Positions 1 through 11,180 of a stretch of DNA of 64,000 bases are shown one piece after another. Positions within the stretch are counted from its first letter, which is position 1. Each line of letters starts with the position of its first letter. The DNA is taken from the NCBI GenBank assembly GCA_028023455.1, contig JAQFVV010012575.1, positions 616,517-680,516 on the forward strand. Reading direction: 5' to 3'. A program made the position numbers and the translations under genes. The notes below the pieces were generated by a model that did no database searches, had not been told where the DNA came from, and saw only the letters and a program-made list of their open reading frames with translations. This DNA is from Epiperipatus broadwayi. Lineage: Eukaryota > Onychophora > Udeonychophora > Euonychophora > Peripatidae.

Positions 1-903
1 TTTTATTTCAAAAATAATGTCAAAATAAGTTGTCATATGAATAAATTGTAATTTAAGCTTGAAATTAATTTCAAAGAGAATTAGAATTCTAAAATATCTT
101 TTTGAAAAGTGTATTTAAATTTACTTACGTCAAAAAGACAATTTGAATAGTTTCAATACCATAAGATTTTATTCCAAAAACGCAAAACAAAGAAATCATT
201 TTATATCTGCCAACATATTAATGTCATTTGCTTACTTGGAGCTCATTATCAGAATATATATAAAATTAAAATTTACCGATACTAATAAAATTACATAATC
301 AACGATTTATGCTTTCAATTTAATAATAATCTGGATCTCTAATATTTTAAATAATGTAGCTATTTTTCAAATTATAATTATTGCCTTTATATAACATAGA
401 AGGTTTTAAAATTATGATTTGATGAATAAAAAATTATAAAACTCGTGCTCCTAAAATTAAATATAATTAATGTTTATTGCTGATAAAATAAATATATAAA
501 ATACATTTTATGGCTGTTTTCATAATTATGCTATGTTTTCATATTGTTTAATTATTTTAAATAAATTACTGTGCAATGTTTTAATGCTCATTATATTTCT
601 ATTATAAAAGAATAAAACAATACTCATATACAGTATATACATTTACACGAATAAGTTTTACCGTAATTTCCTTTACATTATATTTATTAATTTAATTTTA
701 TTTAATTAAAAATTCATTTTTGTAAAAAATAAAACAAACAACAACATGGTACCATAGTTTAAATTGTAAGGTCCTCACCAAAAAATTTCAAAATTTTACT
801 TACTAATTAATTACAAAAACAACAACAATATAAACATTGGTAACATATAAAGTATATCAAAATAAATTTTAAAATGCACATTATGTTAACTTAAAGTTTT
901 TTC
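1..903. other. AT-rich DNA without recognisable feature
   Basis: Homopolymer runs and short A/T words dominate. I see no open frame with coding-like composition, no inverted repeat of note and no match to the repeat families found elsewhere in the window. Confidence 0.6.
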
Positions 904-919
904 TATATGCTTTATTTTA

Positions 920-1598
920 TATTTAAATACAAGTATAGTGTATATACTTAAGCTAGATGTAATTAAATGGAATTTGAACACAGACATTCAAGAACCCTTC
1001 AATCATCCACTCTATGACATATAACACATATATGACCACATACATGTGAAAAAGATAAATGACTTCTAATATATGTATTTTGTGCTGAACTAGAACTTAT
1101 CAGTTGGTCTTGATCATCATCTCCCACATGCACATATAATAAGTGTTCAGTTTATATTAAAATAGCAAATCCACAAACTTTAATAAATAAGCTTCAATAC
1201 TCTCCAATCTCTAACTCTTCAGCCAACCATATCATTAAAAATCTGATGATAATGTGAGTGGTCTGAGTGACTTAAGATTAACATGGGTATAACAGTAATA
1301 TTGACACAACCAAGGGCTTTGAGCATTCCATCATCAGATTTTCAATGACATGAATGACTGAAGAGTTGAATCATGTCAATTAAAGGTTGTAGATTTTCTA
1401 TCTTAATATAAAATGAGTACTGATTATATATATGTGTGGCCGATGATGTACCAGACCAATTGATGAGTGCTGCTTCAGCACAAAATACGTAAATTGGAGA
1501 TTATTTATCTTTTTCACATGTGGTCATGTGTATCGGTTATATAGGTTAGAGTGGATAACTGAAGGAGCTTGAAAGTCTATGTTCAAACTCCCTTTAAT
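920..1598. mobile_element. Family B palindromic hammerhead retroelement, degenerate copy
   Basis: About 680 bp flanked by a perfect 16-bp direct repeat (TATATGCTTTATTTTA at 904-919 and 1599-1614), read as a target-site duplication. The two halves are inverted copies of one monomer: the left runs inward from a GGAATTTGAACACAGAC-type end, the right runs outward to the same end. Each half carries a damaged hammerhead core: on the minus strand near 1075-1109 the motif reads CTGATAA, and on the plus strand near 1455-1498 it reads TTGATGA with AAAA in place of GAAA. The copy is therefore old and probably cannot self-cleave. The head-to-head arrangement matches the copy at 7218-7798. Confidence 0.75.
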
Positions 1599-1678
1599 TA
1601 TATGCTTTATTTTAATTTATAATTTGATGATTTTTTATTTATTTTCTTATTTAAATGTAATTCTATATTTAAACAACA

Positions 1679-1871
1679 TTTTGTGCATTTAACAAGGTAA
1701 GATGATACGTTTATAAAGCGTTTAATTTTATGAGCACACTTTTAACATTTATAGTTAAATTCATAGCTCTAGAGATATGAATCTGACTATAATCAACTCT
1801 AAATGTTAAAAGCATGCTCAGCAAGTAAAACACTTCATAAATTTATAATCTTTTCTTGCTCAATGTGCAAA
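1679..1871. repeat. Imperfect foldback repeat
   Basis: Inverted arms begin TTTGTGCATTTAACAAG on the left and end CTTGCTCAATGTGCAAA on the right, with ATGAGCACACTTTTAACATT matching an inverted partner near 1803-1820. The pairing is imperfect, with indels. No coding capacity is visible. It may be a non-autonomous DNA element or an old foldback. Confidence 0.5.
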
Positions 1872-3197
1872 ATACTTTTAAAATACAGAATTTATTTTGA
1901 TTTACCAAAATGCAATTGAAGTAAATATGAATCTAGTCAGACATGATTCAAACAGTACCTATAAAATGTTTAAAATTATATTTTAAAAAAATCCCAGAAA
2001 TTGTTTTTATACACTATATTTATATTTAGCATATTTTTTTTTGTTAAACATTTAATCAACTTTTGCTTTTGCAATTGCAATGGACCATTATTTTCTGTTT
2101 TATTTGTTAATAAACAAATCCTATTTTTTATTATATATTCCAGTTTTGAAAAATCTTGTCAAAAACATAAATTCAAAAACTAAAAATAAACTCAAAAATA
2201 AAATAACAATTTTATAAATAAAAAAAGAGCAATAAAACAAATGAATAAACAAAACAAATTATATATTTCCTTTTAATGAAAATATATTTTAATTAAAAAA
2301 ACAATTTTCTTCTATTAAATATAAATTTTTAAAGCTATTTAAAATAAAGCACAAGTTAAATAATAAAAATATTCTTTAATATTTAAATATTAACTTTTAA
2401 TTATAAAAAAAATTGAAAAAGTAATAAGAAAATAATGATTATACTGAGGGAGTTACTAATCAAAAGTCATTTCTATTTGACATTTGTAAATTGTCAGTTG
2501 ACTACTTTTCTGCTGAAAAGCCATTATAATCAAATAAAACTTAATGCATACATCAAATATTTATTAAGAAACAAATATTTAATAATTTTACACAACAAAT
2601 ATTTAATAATTTTACAGATTAAATAAACACGTGAGTATGTAGATTCATTTTCTCTGTTAGCATCATTTTATCAAAAGAAAATGTTATGTATTGAAATTGA
2701 TAAAGATTAGGATCTAGTTAAATCTGCATTCATGAAATTGAAAAAGAGTTTATGGTGAACTTAAATTGTAGGGCACCATGTGTGGGAGTAGAGAATATGA
2801 TCAATATATTTAAAATGACAAACTTGGAGAGAAGTGTATGTTGGTACATCATAATTTCAGATATTTTTAAAGTCATTATAAAAACAAAATAATAATAATG
2901 AAAAAAATTAGAACAACTTATTCACATGTAAATTTTTTTTTCAAACTTCCCATATATATCTAAATTATGCATTTGATTTAATATTGTAAGAGTGTTCATG
3001 AGTGACTATTCAAAAAAGAAAAAGATTTTTTGTCTTTTTTTTTTTTATTAAGAAAGAGTTTAAAATGTTAGTTTTTTTTCTATAGATAAAAAAAGAACTA
3101 AAAGAAAATTATCTTTGAGAAAGTAATATTTTGTTAAGAAATAATTAATAAAGCAAGTCATATATAACATGACATTACTTTTATGAGCTTGTAATTA
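1872..3197. other. AT-rich DNA without recognisable feature
   Basis: Low-complexity A/T runs with short local duplications, for example AACAAATATTTAATAATTTTAC twice near 2570-2617. The short open frames here have the lysine/isoleucine/phenylalanine composition expected of random AT-rich DNA. Confidence 0.55.
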
Positions 3198-3394
3198 CAA
3201 AAATGCACATAGAGAGCGTACCAATAGCTCTAACAAGCTCGTAAATTAACAAGTGCGGTTATGAGAAATATTTAAAATCTCTATCCAGAACACTCTGAGT
3301 GTTCTGGATAGAGATTTTAAATATTTCTCATAACCGCACTTGTTAATTTACGAGCTTGTTAGAGCTATTGGTACGCTCTCTATGTGCATTTTTG
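3198..3394. repeat. Perfect 197-bp palindrome (98-bp arms, 1-nt centre)
   Basis: The left arm from CAAAAATGCACATAGAGAGC is matched base for base by the right arm ending GCTCTCTATGTGCATTTTTG, with a single T at 3296 between arms. I followed both arms completely and saw no mismatch. TTA lies immediately outside both ends (3195-3197 and 3395-3397), which would fit a 3-bp duplication of the PIF/Harbinger type (TWA), but three bases are weak evidence. It carries no coding sequence. It is most likely a young foldback MITE or a recent inverted duplication. Confidence 0.9.
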
Positions 3395-4347
3395 TTAAGA
3401 AACTGCAGTCTTCCGCAATGCCAATAAGACAAGACATCATATCAAAATATTTTCATCAATGGAAACCACAAAAGAGGAGTCAAGAATCAAAATAATATCA
3501 TGGAACCATTCAAAAAGTTAGCCATAAGTATTCTTTATGAACTTGACTAAGCATTCTCACCAATAAAACAACAAAAAAGTGTAGATTTTAAGATTGTCAG
3601 AAAGAAGTAATTTTTTTTAGAATACATATAGTAATAAACACAATATTCACCGATACTTAATTATAGATAATGTATGTTGCCAAAATCAGAAGAATTATGC
3701 ATACTATTTTGCTTCTTTTTAAGGTTGCAATATTTTAGAATAACATTGTTATTGAGATTTTACAATCATGATTTTGCAAATGTAAGATCACTCCATCTTA
3801 TGTATTTACAAATATGTGTATGTATATTTTATTTATTTATTTATGATTCTGATTTCTAATAGATGAAATATTTATTTCTTACGATTACAGAAGGCTTTCA
3901 CCAGGATATTATATTAATTGATGGCATGTGTATTTTCTAGGGGGGGATATACACTTTCAAATGATATAGATATTAGCTGTTTACAGATTAATATTTTGAA
4001 ATTAAGTAAAAATTGCTGAGGATATTGAAGCGTTTAAATTGTATAGACCCATTATTTGACTATACAATATATTTTTTTGTTTTTGGTATTTTACTGCTAT
4101 TGTATTGTCGTAGGGAAAATAGGAAGGGTGAAGTATAATTTTCATTAGAGATAGATGGATGAATTTTTGCATTATATTTAATAGCCACATGTGAATAACA
4201 TGAATTATTTTCTTGCATTATATAACATATTAGTAATGTATTGGCTTATCTTTCTATTAATTTCATTCAAATCCAAACCATATTTGAAAATTGTTAATAC
4301 TTAAAATGATTTGTAGGTTCTAATTTAAATTCATTGGAATGTTTCTG
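3395..4347. other. AT-rich DNA without recognisable feature
   Basis: No coding-like frame, tRNA-like fold or inverted repeat stands out. The open frames here read as random AT-rich translation. Confidence 0.5.
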
Positions 4348-4360
4348 AAGATTAAGTATA

Positions 4361-4713
4361 AACCACTAAACATCACATGATCACCATCTGTTATGCTAGC
4401 ACATAACTGTTATTAAACAGGCAAAACTATCCCTAAAGTAGTGTCACCCTGTTCCAACCAGAGTAATCAATTAATGCCAGAAGGCTTGTGCATAAAATCC
4501 CCATCTAGGCACTAGATGGAGATTTTATGCACTAGGATCTAGTTGCAGTGCTCTCAGATCCAAAGCTCCTTACTGATGAAGGCCACAAGCCAGAAACTAG
4601 TCTGGGGATATTGGATGAGTAGGCACTAGATGGGGATTTTATGCACAAGCCTTCTGGCATCCATTGATTACTTTGGTTGGCACAGGATGGCACTACTTTA
4701 TGGAGAGTTTTTT
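4361..4713 (+). mobile_element. Family A hammerhead-bearing retroelement with 13-bp TSD
   Basis: A 353-bp insertion bounded by a perfect 13-bp duplication AAGATTAAGTATA (4348-4360 and 4714-4726). It opens with the family hallmark ACCACTAAACATCACATGAT. It has inverted subterminal arms around AGAGTAATCAATKRATGCCAG and a central hammerhead-like motif at 4567-4608. A local hairpin GCATAAAATCCCCATCTAG / CTAGATGGAGATTTTATGC sits at about 4492-4530. There is no open reading frame, so it must be mobilised in trans. The long duplication argues for a reverse-transcription mechanism. Confidence 0.8.
4567..4608 (+). ncRNA. Hammerhead ribozyme-like motif (family A)
   Basis: In order: stem I strand TCCTTA (4567-4572), core CTGATGA (4573-4579), stem II GGC..GCC closing CACAA, core GAAA (4593-4596), a tiny stem III (AC/GT with a 2-nt loop), cleavable C at 4602, and the other stem I strand TGGGGA (4603-4608). 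Stem I forms six pairs including two G-T. The first stem II position is an A/A mismatch, so activity could be reduced. This is structural reading only. Confidence 0.6.
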
Positions 4714-4726
4714 AAGATTAAGTATA

Positions 4727-5207
4727 TAAACTGTGAATTCAGTTTTTCTTAATAATTTTTCTCTCTAGTTTTGAACTAGCATGTATTTTATGTCTCAATA
4801 ATCAATGATCACTTCCTGTGTTGATCTTATTAAGAACACCACCATTTTGGAATTTACATTTACTGTTTATCAAAATATAATCCAATTCAGTGGTTTCTAT
4901 ATTCATTTCTTTTTAGCATTTTTCTCAAAGAAAGAATTCATAATATGAAGTTTTTCTTTTTCTGTGAACTCTATAGAAATTTGTGGCATCTTTTATTTCT
5001 AACACCATAACTAAATATAACCACATTTCCATCTTTGAATCATAAAGTTTCCTATGACCGATTTAAAATGTTATTTAAGTCTGATCAAAAGCATTTTGTA
5101 CATCCATATAAATATGCTCTCCTTCTTCATCATCTGAATTCTCTCCATATTATTTTTTCTATTAAGTTGAATATCCACCATTGTCACTCAGTTTGATACA
5201 CTATCAC
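4727..5207. other. Unique AT-rich DNA
   Basis: No repeat family or coding signal recognised. Confidence 0.45.
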
Positions 5208-5208
5208 T

Positions 5209-5480
5209 TTATGTAATAAATTGTTTTTCTCTTCACTAGTAAAAATTTGTAATTATAAATATGCAGCTTTGCTCTCTCCAAACAATGGACTAACTAATTA
5301 AAAAATTCAAACTCATTTGCATATGTGTACAATAAATCACAACAGTCTTCATTCACAAAGCTATGACTATGAGATTCAAACATTAAATCTCGAAAGCGCT
5401 AAGCAGACCTATTACACATTATAATATAATTATAGCTTCACTAGTGCATGCAAAAAAAAGTCGCATATTTATAATTACTA
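5209..5480 (+). repeat. Dispersed repeat D, copy 1
   Basis: This segment shares long blocks with 28960-29204 in the same orientation, including ATTCACAAAGCTA, GAGATTC(C/A)AACATTAAATC and TCTCGAAAG. The left edge AATAAATTGTTTTTCTCTTC (5215 onward) is the reverse complement of the right edge of copy 2 (29179-29204). The parent element therefore probably had terminal inverted repeats of about 26 bp or more. No coding region is visible. A non-autonomous DNA transposon is the simplest reading. Confidence 0.6.
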
Positions 5481-6378
5481 TCACATTATACAATGTTATT
5501 CTCTCACTCTTTAATTATTATTATAAATACTACTCCATCTGTGCTTCCAATATTTTTGACTTTGTAAGATAATATATATCCAGTTTTAAATCTTCTTTTC
5601 ATCTTTTTTTCTAACTTCACAATGTCCAACAATGTCTCATTTAATATTTTGATCATTTCTTCTAATCTTTCTTCATTTGAAAGTAATATGCAGTTATAAG
5701 TAACTAAATAAAAACTTTTATTCAAATGGTGGTTTAAGTCCACAATCAGATATTTTTAGCAATCTCCACCTTAGGCAAACAACATTTGTCTGCCTTGGCT
5801 AGTTACAGCCTCCTGAGAATGAGGGTCATCATTTAGTTTTGTCAGTTACAATTGCAAATATCTATTAAAAATAGTTCATTCACACACACATTCATTTTGC
5901 CTCTAAGAACAAACAACTGTAATATTTTAATTAAGAACTATCAGGCAATTGAGAAGAAAGACCATAGTACTTTTTGATATTCAACTTAAAGGAAAAGACA
6001 ATAAACTCACCACATTGTTTGAAGCATATTGGTGACCAATCTGTTCATGTTTTTATACTATATAAATAATTATATATTAAGGGTATGGAATGAAAACTAT
6101 TGCTCCCATTGAATTCTGCTCAACCAATAGGCAAATATAAATAAACTATGAAAAGACTGTAATGATACCAATCTATATTTTAGCTTGATTTATTTATAGC
6201 AGAAATGCTCTGAGATCACTATTTAATTATACAAATGAAATATCAGCTTAATAAATAAACATAACTGTAAATAATCTTTGTAACAATATAAAATTGAAAT
6301 GCGAATAATTGTTACCCCATAGAGATATGCTTAAGTATATGCTTAAGCAATGTTCAAACATCAATAAACCATATAAAA
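5481..6378. other. Unique AT-rich DNA
   Basis: Contains a small hairpin-like piece (AGGCAAACAACATTTGTCTGCCT near 5773). A 79-residue frame at 5504-5743 on the minus strand has no recognisable motif and is not called as a gene. Confidence 0.45.
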
Positions 6379-6379
6379 A

Positions 6380-6500
6380 AATCCATATGGTTTTATTACT
6401 CTGGAATTCATAAAAAGTTTAAACATCAGAACTGCAAGTGTCAGAATCCCTTCTGGAAACTTCTGATCCCAAATCAATTGCTCTACCAATTACACCAAAC
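6380..6500 (-). mobile_element. tRNA-Pro-like SINE copy 1
   Basis: On the minus strand the 5' part reads TGGTAGAGCA (A-box/D-arm-like), then an anticodon-stem region around TTGATTTGGGATCAG with TGG in the loop as in tRNA-Pro(UGG). It ends with AATAAAACCAT. Two related copies follow at 6516 and 6806, both ending in the same ATAAAACCAT block. There is no clear T-arm consensus, so the tRNA origin is inferred from the D and anticodon arms. Confidence 0.45.
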
Positions 6501-7084
6501 CACACAGGGCAAAAAGAACAGGTTAATGGTTTTATTGCTTGGAAGGTTATAAGAAGTTTGAAAACCAGACATGGGAGTGCCACAATCGATCGTGGGACTT
6601 CCTGATCCCAAGTCAGATGATATACCAAAAAATTATACTAACTATTCTGTAAATATTGCCTTCATCTTCTGAATAATTAAATAGTGATTCCAGAGCATAT
6701 ATACTGTTACATAAATTAAATGATATATGTATTTCATTCTTTGATTTATAATAAATAACACCAATAAATTAATCACATTAAAGAATAGACCACACAGGGC
6801 AAAAAGAACAGGTTAATGGTTTTATTGCTTGGAAGATTATAAGAAGTTTGAAAACCAGACATGGGAGTGCCACAATCGATCGTGGGACTTCCTGATCCCA
6901 AGTCAGATGATGTACCAAAAAATTATACTAACTATTCTGTAAATATTGCTTGCCTTCATCTTCTGAATAATTAAATAGTGATTCCAGAGCATATATACTA
7001 TTACATAAATTGAATGATATATGTATTTCATTCTTTGATTTATAATAAATAACATCAATAAATTAATCGCATTAAAGAACAGAC
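6499..7084. repeat. Direct tandem duplication, about 290-bp unit
   Basis: The unit starting ACCACACAGGGCAAAAAG at 6499 restarts at 6789 and runs to about 7084 with only scattered substitutions and one 4-6 bp indel. Each unit holds one minus-strand tRNA-Pro-like SINE (CTGACTTGGGATCAG, anticodon-loop-like) plus an AT-rich spacer ending near CATTAAAGAAYAGACC. The high identity implies a recent segmental tandem duplication rather than two independent insertions. Confidence 0.85.
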
Positions 7085-7217
7085 CAACACATGGAATGGA
7101 TATTAGGAAATTTGCTCTACTCGATTCCTTTAAGACCTAAAACAAAAATTAGAGCTTTCTTTCAGTTAACAACAAACTCATTTTTACAGCAATATAAATT
7201 ATTAAAATACTATAAAT

Positions 7218-7798
7218 AGAGAGGATTTAAACTCAGACTTTCAAGCAACCTTCAACTAGCCACACTATCTCATACTACTGATACACATGACCACACACAT
7301 GTAGAAAAAATAAATAATCACCAATATATGTATTTGATGCTAAACCAGCACTCATCAGTTGTTCCAGATTATTATATCCCACACATATATATGATCAGTG
7401 CTCAGTTTATATTAAGATAGCAAATTTTTATACTTTAATGGACAGGCTTCAATCTACTCCAGCCTTCAACTCTTCAGACATCCATACCAATCTACACCAA
7501 CCTCCAACTCTTCAGCCAATGAAGGTTGTCCATTAAAGTATAAAGATTTGCTATCTTAATATACACTGAGCACTGATCATATATATATGTGTGGAAGATG
7601 ATAATCTGGACCAACTGATGAGTGCTGGTTCAGCACGAAATATGTATATTGGTGATTATTTATCATTTGTACATGTGTGTGGCCATGTGTATCAGTAGTA
7701 TGAGATAGTGTGGATAGTTGAAGGTTTCTTGAAAGTCTGAGTTCAAATACCCTATATTTACAATTGTTCCAGGTATAACATTGCTTATATTTCAAATC
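7218..7798. mobile_element. Family B palindromic hammerhead retroelement, best-preserved copy
   Basis: A 581-bp insertion between perfect 16-bp duplications TTAAAATACTATAAAT (7202-7217 and 7799-7814). Two inverted monomers meet near 7480-7505. Shared blocks include GTCCATTAAAGTATAAAGAT, TGATCATATATATATGTGTG, the hammerhead region and CTTGAAAGTCTGAGTT. The right monomer has an intact hammerhead core (7610-7653). The left has CAAA in place of GAAA at the equivalent minus-strand site (7320-7363). There is no open frame. It recalls head-to-head insertions of Penelope-like elements or retrozymes. Confidence 0.8.
7610..7653 (+). ncRNA. Hammerhead ribozyme, type I-like, intact core
   Basis: Stem I is ACCAA (7610-7614) with TTGGT (7649-7653). 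The core CTGATGA (7615-7621) is complete. Stem II GTGCTG-GTT-CAGCAC (7622-7636) has six Watson-Crick pairs and the canonical G-C closing pair. GAAA is at 7637-7640. Stem III is ATA/TAT (7640-7642 with 7645-7647) closed by TG. The cleavage nucleotide A7648 follows T7647, a permitted NUH site. All invariant hammerhead positions are present, and short stem III is known from hammerheads in metazoan retroelements. Self-cleavage is predicted, not shown. Confidence 0.82.
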
Positions 7799-7814
7799 TT
7801 AAAATACTATAAAT

Positions 7815-8559
7815 GAATAATATGCTACAGTAGTATATTTATTTTAGTGACAAATGCCGTTATCGAACAGAGTTTTTTTCTCTTTAATTTCACTGAGTTA
7901 ATGTTATCAGTGGCAATCAAGTCTTAAAAAGGCAATCATAGGAATAAACTGATGGGAAAAGTTTTTATTGGTTTTCTCAGAACATATTTCTTTTTCTTCT
8001 GTTACCAGCTGGATTTTTGAAATCTAATTTAGGGTTACATTAACTTAAGCGTATATTAAGTTGAGGAGAAAGAGCAGTCTCTAATAAATAATGATTCATG
8101 TACAAGGGTAATATAGAAATTAAAAGAAATAGTTAAAGCTTCTCAAACAATTGAGTAATTAAACGAATTTATCTCTAGGATTCTATTCCTTTAGGTCTTC
8201 AAACATTTAACCAAGTTTATTATTTTAAAAGCTCATTTTTGTATAGATAAGAATATAAACTAATCACATCCATCAACGATTATCGTCTGCCGGCTGCAAT
8301 TGATTGACATAAATGGAAACCATGACTAAAGTAAACCTATATTGATTGTAATTTTATCTTTTAAGAAAAAACAGATGATATATAAGCTTTGGGCAATTGG
8401 AAAAGATCACAAAAATACGATCATCAATTAATAGCTCGCGTGTGTGTTATTCCAGTATATCGAGCTTTTTATCTCAATTCTGTATATAATATTGAAGAAT
8501 TTATAAGTTGCTTTTTTTTTAGTAAGGTATGAATTGTTTTTGGAATAACGCGTCATTTA
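7815..8559. other. Unique AT-rich DNA
   Basis: No repeat family or coding signal recognised. Confidence 0.45.
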
Positions 8560-8951
<392 letters not shown>

Positions 8952-9689
8952 TCCATTTTTGCCTACCTATTATATAATTGCACATTTATAATGACAGGAA
9001 AGAATAATTGTACTAATACAATGAAAATATTATTAATCATAACATTAAAAACTTAGATGGAGTATTTAAAGTAAAAAAATTTTAACGTCTGTTTTCTCTT
9101 TTTTATATAGATTATTGGGCATTTAATAGAATTATACAAATTCTGCAAACCAGCTAAGAAGAGTGAAGAGTTATGCCCTAAGATTAACATACATGAGCTA
9201 ATGTGAGCTCTCATATTGATTGACAAAATGACAAGAGATGGAGAACAGGAGCTATACATTGGATTTTAAGATACCCAGAAACAACCTCAATGAGTTGTTT
9301 GAAAAGTTTTGTTCATTCCATTGGGATAAGACAAATCATCTCTGCAATCAGTTTGAATAATGGTATTGCTTATCTTGAAATTTGGTTTGGAAGAACTGTT
9401 TGGTTGCTTATTTTAATATCATGACAAAATTAATGAGCTTGAATTGTTTGGCTTGATGAAAATTTGAAACACATGAATATTCACACAAAAACAAATATTC
9501 AGAATTTTGTTGTTAATTTTAAATTTTTTAATAAGTTAGCTCGCACATGTAGAGAATATTCAATCAATCAATTTCTTTAATATTCATAACCCATAAAAGA
9601 TAAACATAATGTATCTTTATATAGAGTTGCCATTTTATCTATTTTATTATATAAATAATATTTATTTTATAAAGCACAGACGGTTATTG
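8952..9689. other. Unique AT-rich DNA, possible decayed coding remnant
   Basis: Between 9110 and 9480 the composition is less extreme and short words look codon-like, but stops occur in all frames I followed. No family was recognised. Confidence 0.35.
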
Positions 9690-10193
9690 AAATTAAACTG
9701 AGAGACAGCAAAACTCTCAAGTGCTTATAACTATCAACAGCCAATCAGATCGTAAACACTGAGACAGAGAATTTAACAAGAAAAGGGTGGTTCCACCCTC
9801 TTTCTTTACTTGTCTTTCTATATATCCAAGCCAGTCTAAAGTACATAGATCTGAAAGTGTGAATCTTAAATATCTTCACACTCAACTCACTGAGTTCAAA
9901 TTACAAACTTACAGCATGAAATCTTTTGATTTATTATGCAGTAGTTTTTCGATGTTATAACTTGCAGCAATGTAAGTTTGTAATTTGAACTCAGTGAGTT
10001 GAGTGTGAAGATATTTAAGATTCACGCTTTCAGATCTAAGTACTTTAGACTGGCTTGGATATATAGAAAGACAAGTAAAGAAGAGGGTGGAACCACCTTT
10101 TTCTTGTTAAATTCTTTGTCTCAGTGTTTACGATCTGATTGGCTGTTGATAGTTATAAACGCTTGAGAGTTTTGCAGTCTCTCAGTTTAATTT
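9690..10193. repeat. Foldback element with about 222-bp arms
   Basis: The left arm 9690-9912 and the right arm 9972-10193 are inverted copies of over 95% identity by eye, separated by a 59-bp loop. Landmarks: AAATTAAACTGAGAGAC / GTCTCTCAGTTTAATTT at the outside, CAACTCACTGAGTTCAAATT next to the loop. There is no open frame. Differences are scattered substitutions and small indels, for example AAAAGGGTGG versus AAAAAGGTGG. No clear duplication flanks it. Probably a foldback or MITE. Confidence 0.85.
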
Positions 10194-10491
10194 ATAATTT
10201 ATTATAAGGAAGTGAAACATGGATGCTCTACTAGAATAATATAAAGGTATTACTAAAGTTTTATTTATGGATGCTCTGTTAAATTTTAAAAATATAATGG
10301 CAAAATTATAAAACCAATCAATAGGTCCTTCAGCTTGCTAGATCTGATGCTGTTGAATCCATTGTTGCAAAATTACACTTTTATTACATTGGTCATGTAA
10401 AATGAATGAACGATGGAAGACTTCCTATATTAGTGTTTTATAGTCAACTTGAGCATACTTTTCATTAGAGAGGTAGATCATGTCTACAATA
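10194..10491. other. Unique AT-rich DNA
   Basis: About 300 bp with no recognised feature. Confidence 0.4.
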
Positions 10492-10650
10492 TAAAGATTA
10501 TAACTGAAATACAGGCTTATTATATACCCGTATCAATATATGTAATATATAGGATATATGGGCACAGACTTTCACATGTCCCACCACTCTCCACTCTATC
10601 TCATAACACTGATACACTTGAACACATATGTGTTGAAAAGACAAATAATC

Positions 10651-10694
10651 ACCAATATACTTATTTCATGTTAAACCAGCCATCATCAGTTAGT
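10651..10694 (-). ncRNA. Degenerate hammerhead motif (family B)
   Basis: On the minus strand, core CTGATGA and GAAA are kept and stem I (ACTAA/TTGGT) and stem III (ATA/TAT) still pair. The stem II sequence TGGCTGGTTTAACAT has lost most pairs. Probably inactive. Confidence 0.6.
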
Positions 10695-11180
10695 CCAGAT
10701 TATCATCTCTACATATATATGCAATACATGCTCAGATATATATTAAGATAGCTAATCTTTAATAGACAGGCTTTAATCCACTCCACCCTCCAACTCTACA
10801 ATTGTCCATCCAATTGAAAATCTGATTATGGAATGCTAAAAGTCTGTGCCTAGATACCCTATATATTACATATATTGATACAGGTATATCATAAGTCTGT
10901 ATTTCAGTTATTACATAGTAGAGATGTCTGCCCATCCTTTATATATATATAATGGATTACATCCAGTACATGAGGGGTTTGTTTGACTTTAGGTCAACAT
11001 GGGTGTGATGAGAATCTTGGCATCAGGGTGGCCTTTGAGCATTCCATCATCAGATTTTCAATGGGATGGATGGATAAAGAGTTGGAATGGATTGAAGCCT
11101 GTCCATTAAAATATGAAGATTGGCTATCTTAATATATATCTGAGCACCTATTGCATATATGTGTAGAGATGATAAACTGG

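Noticed and set aside
1332-1350. CATCATCAGATTTTCAATG as another hammerhead (CTGATGATG on the minus strand)
   Set aside because: The CTGATGA word is there in all family B copies, but no stem II or GAAA follows.
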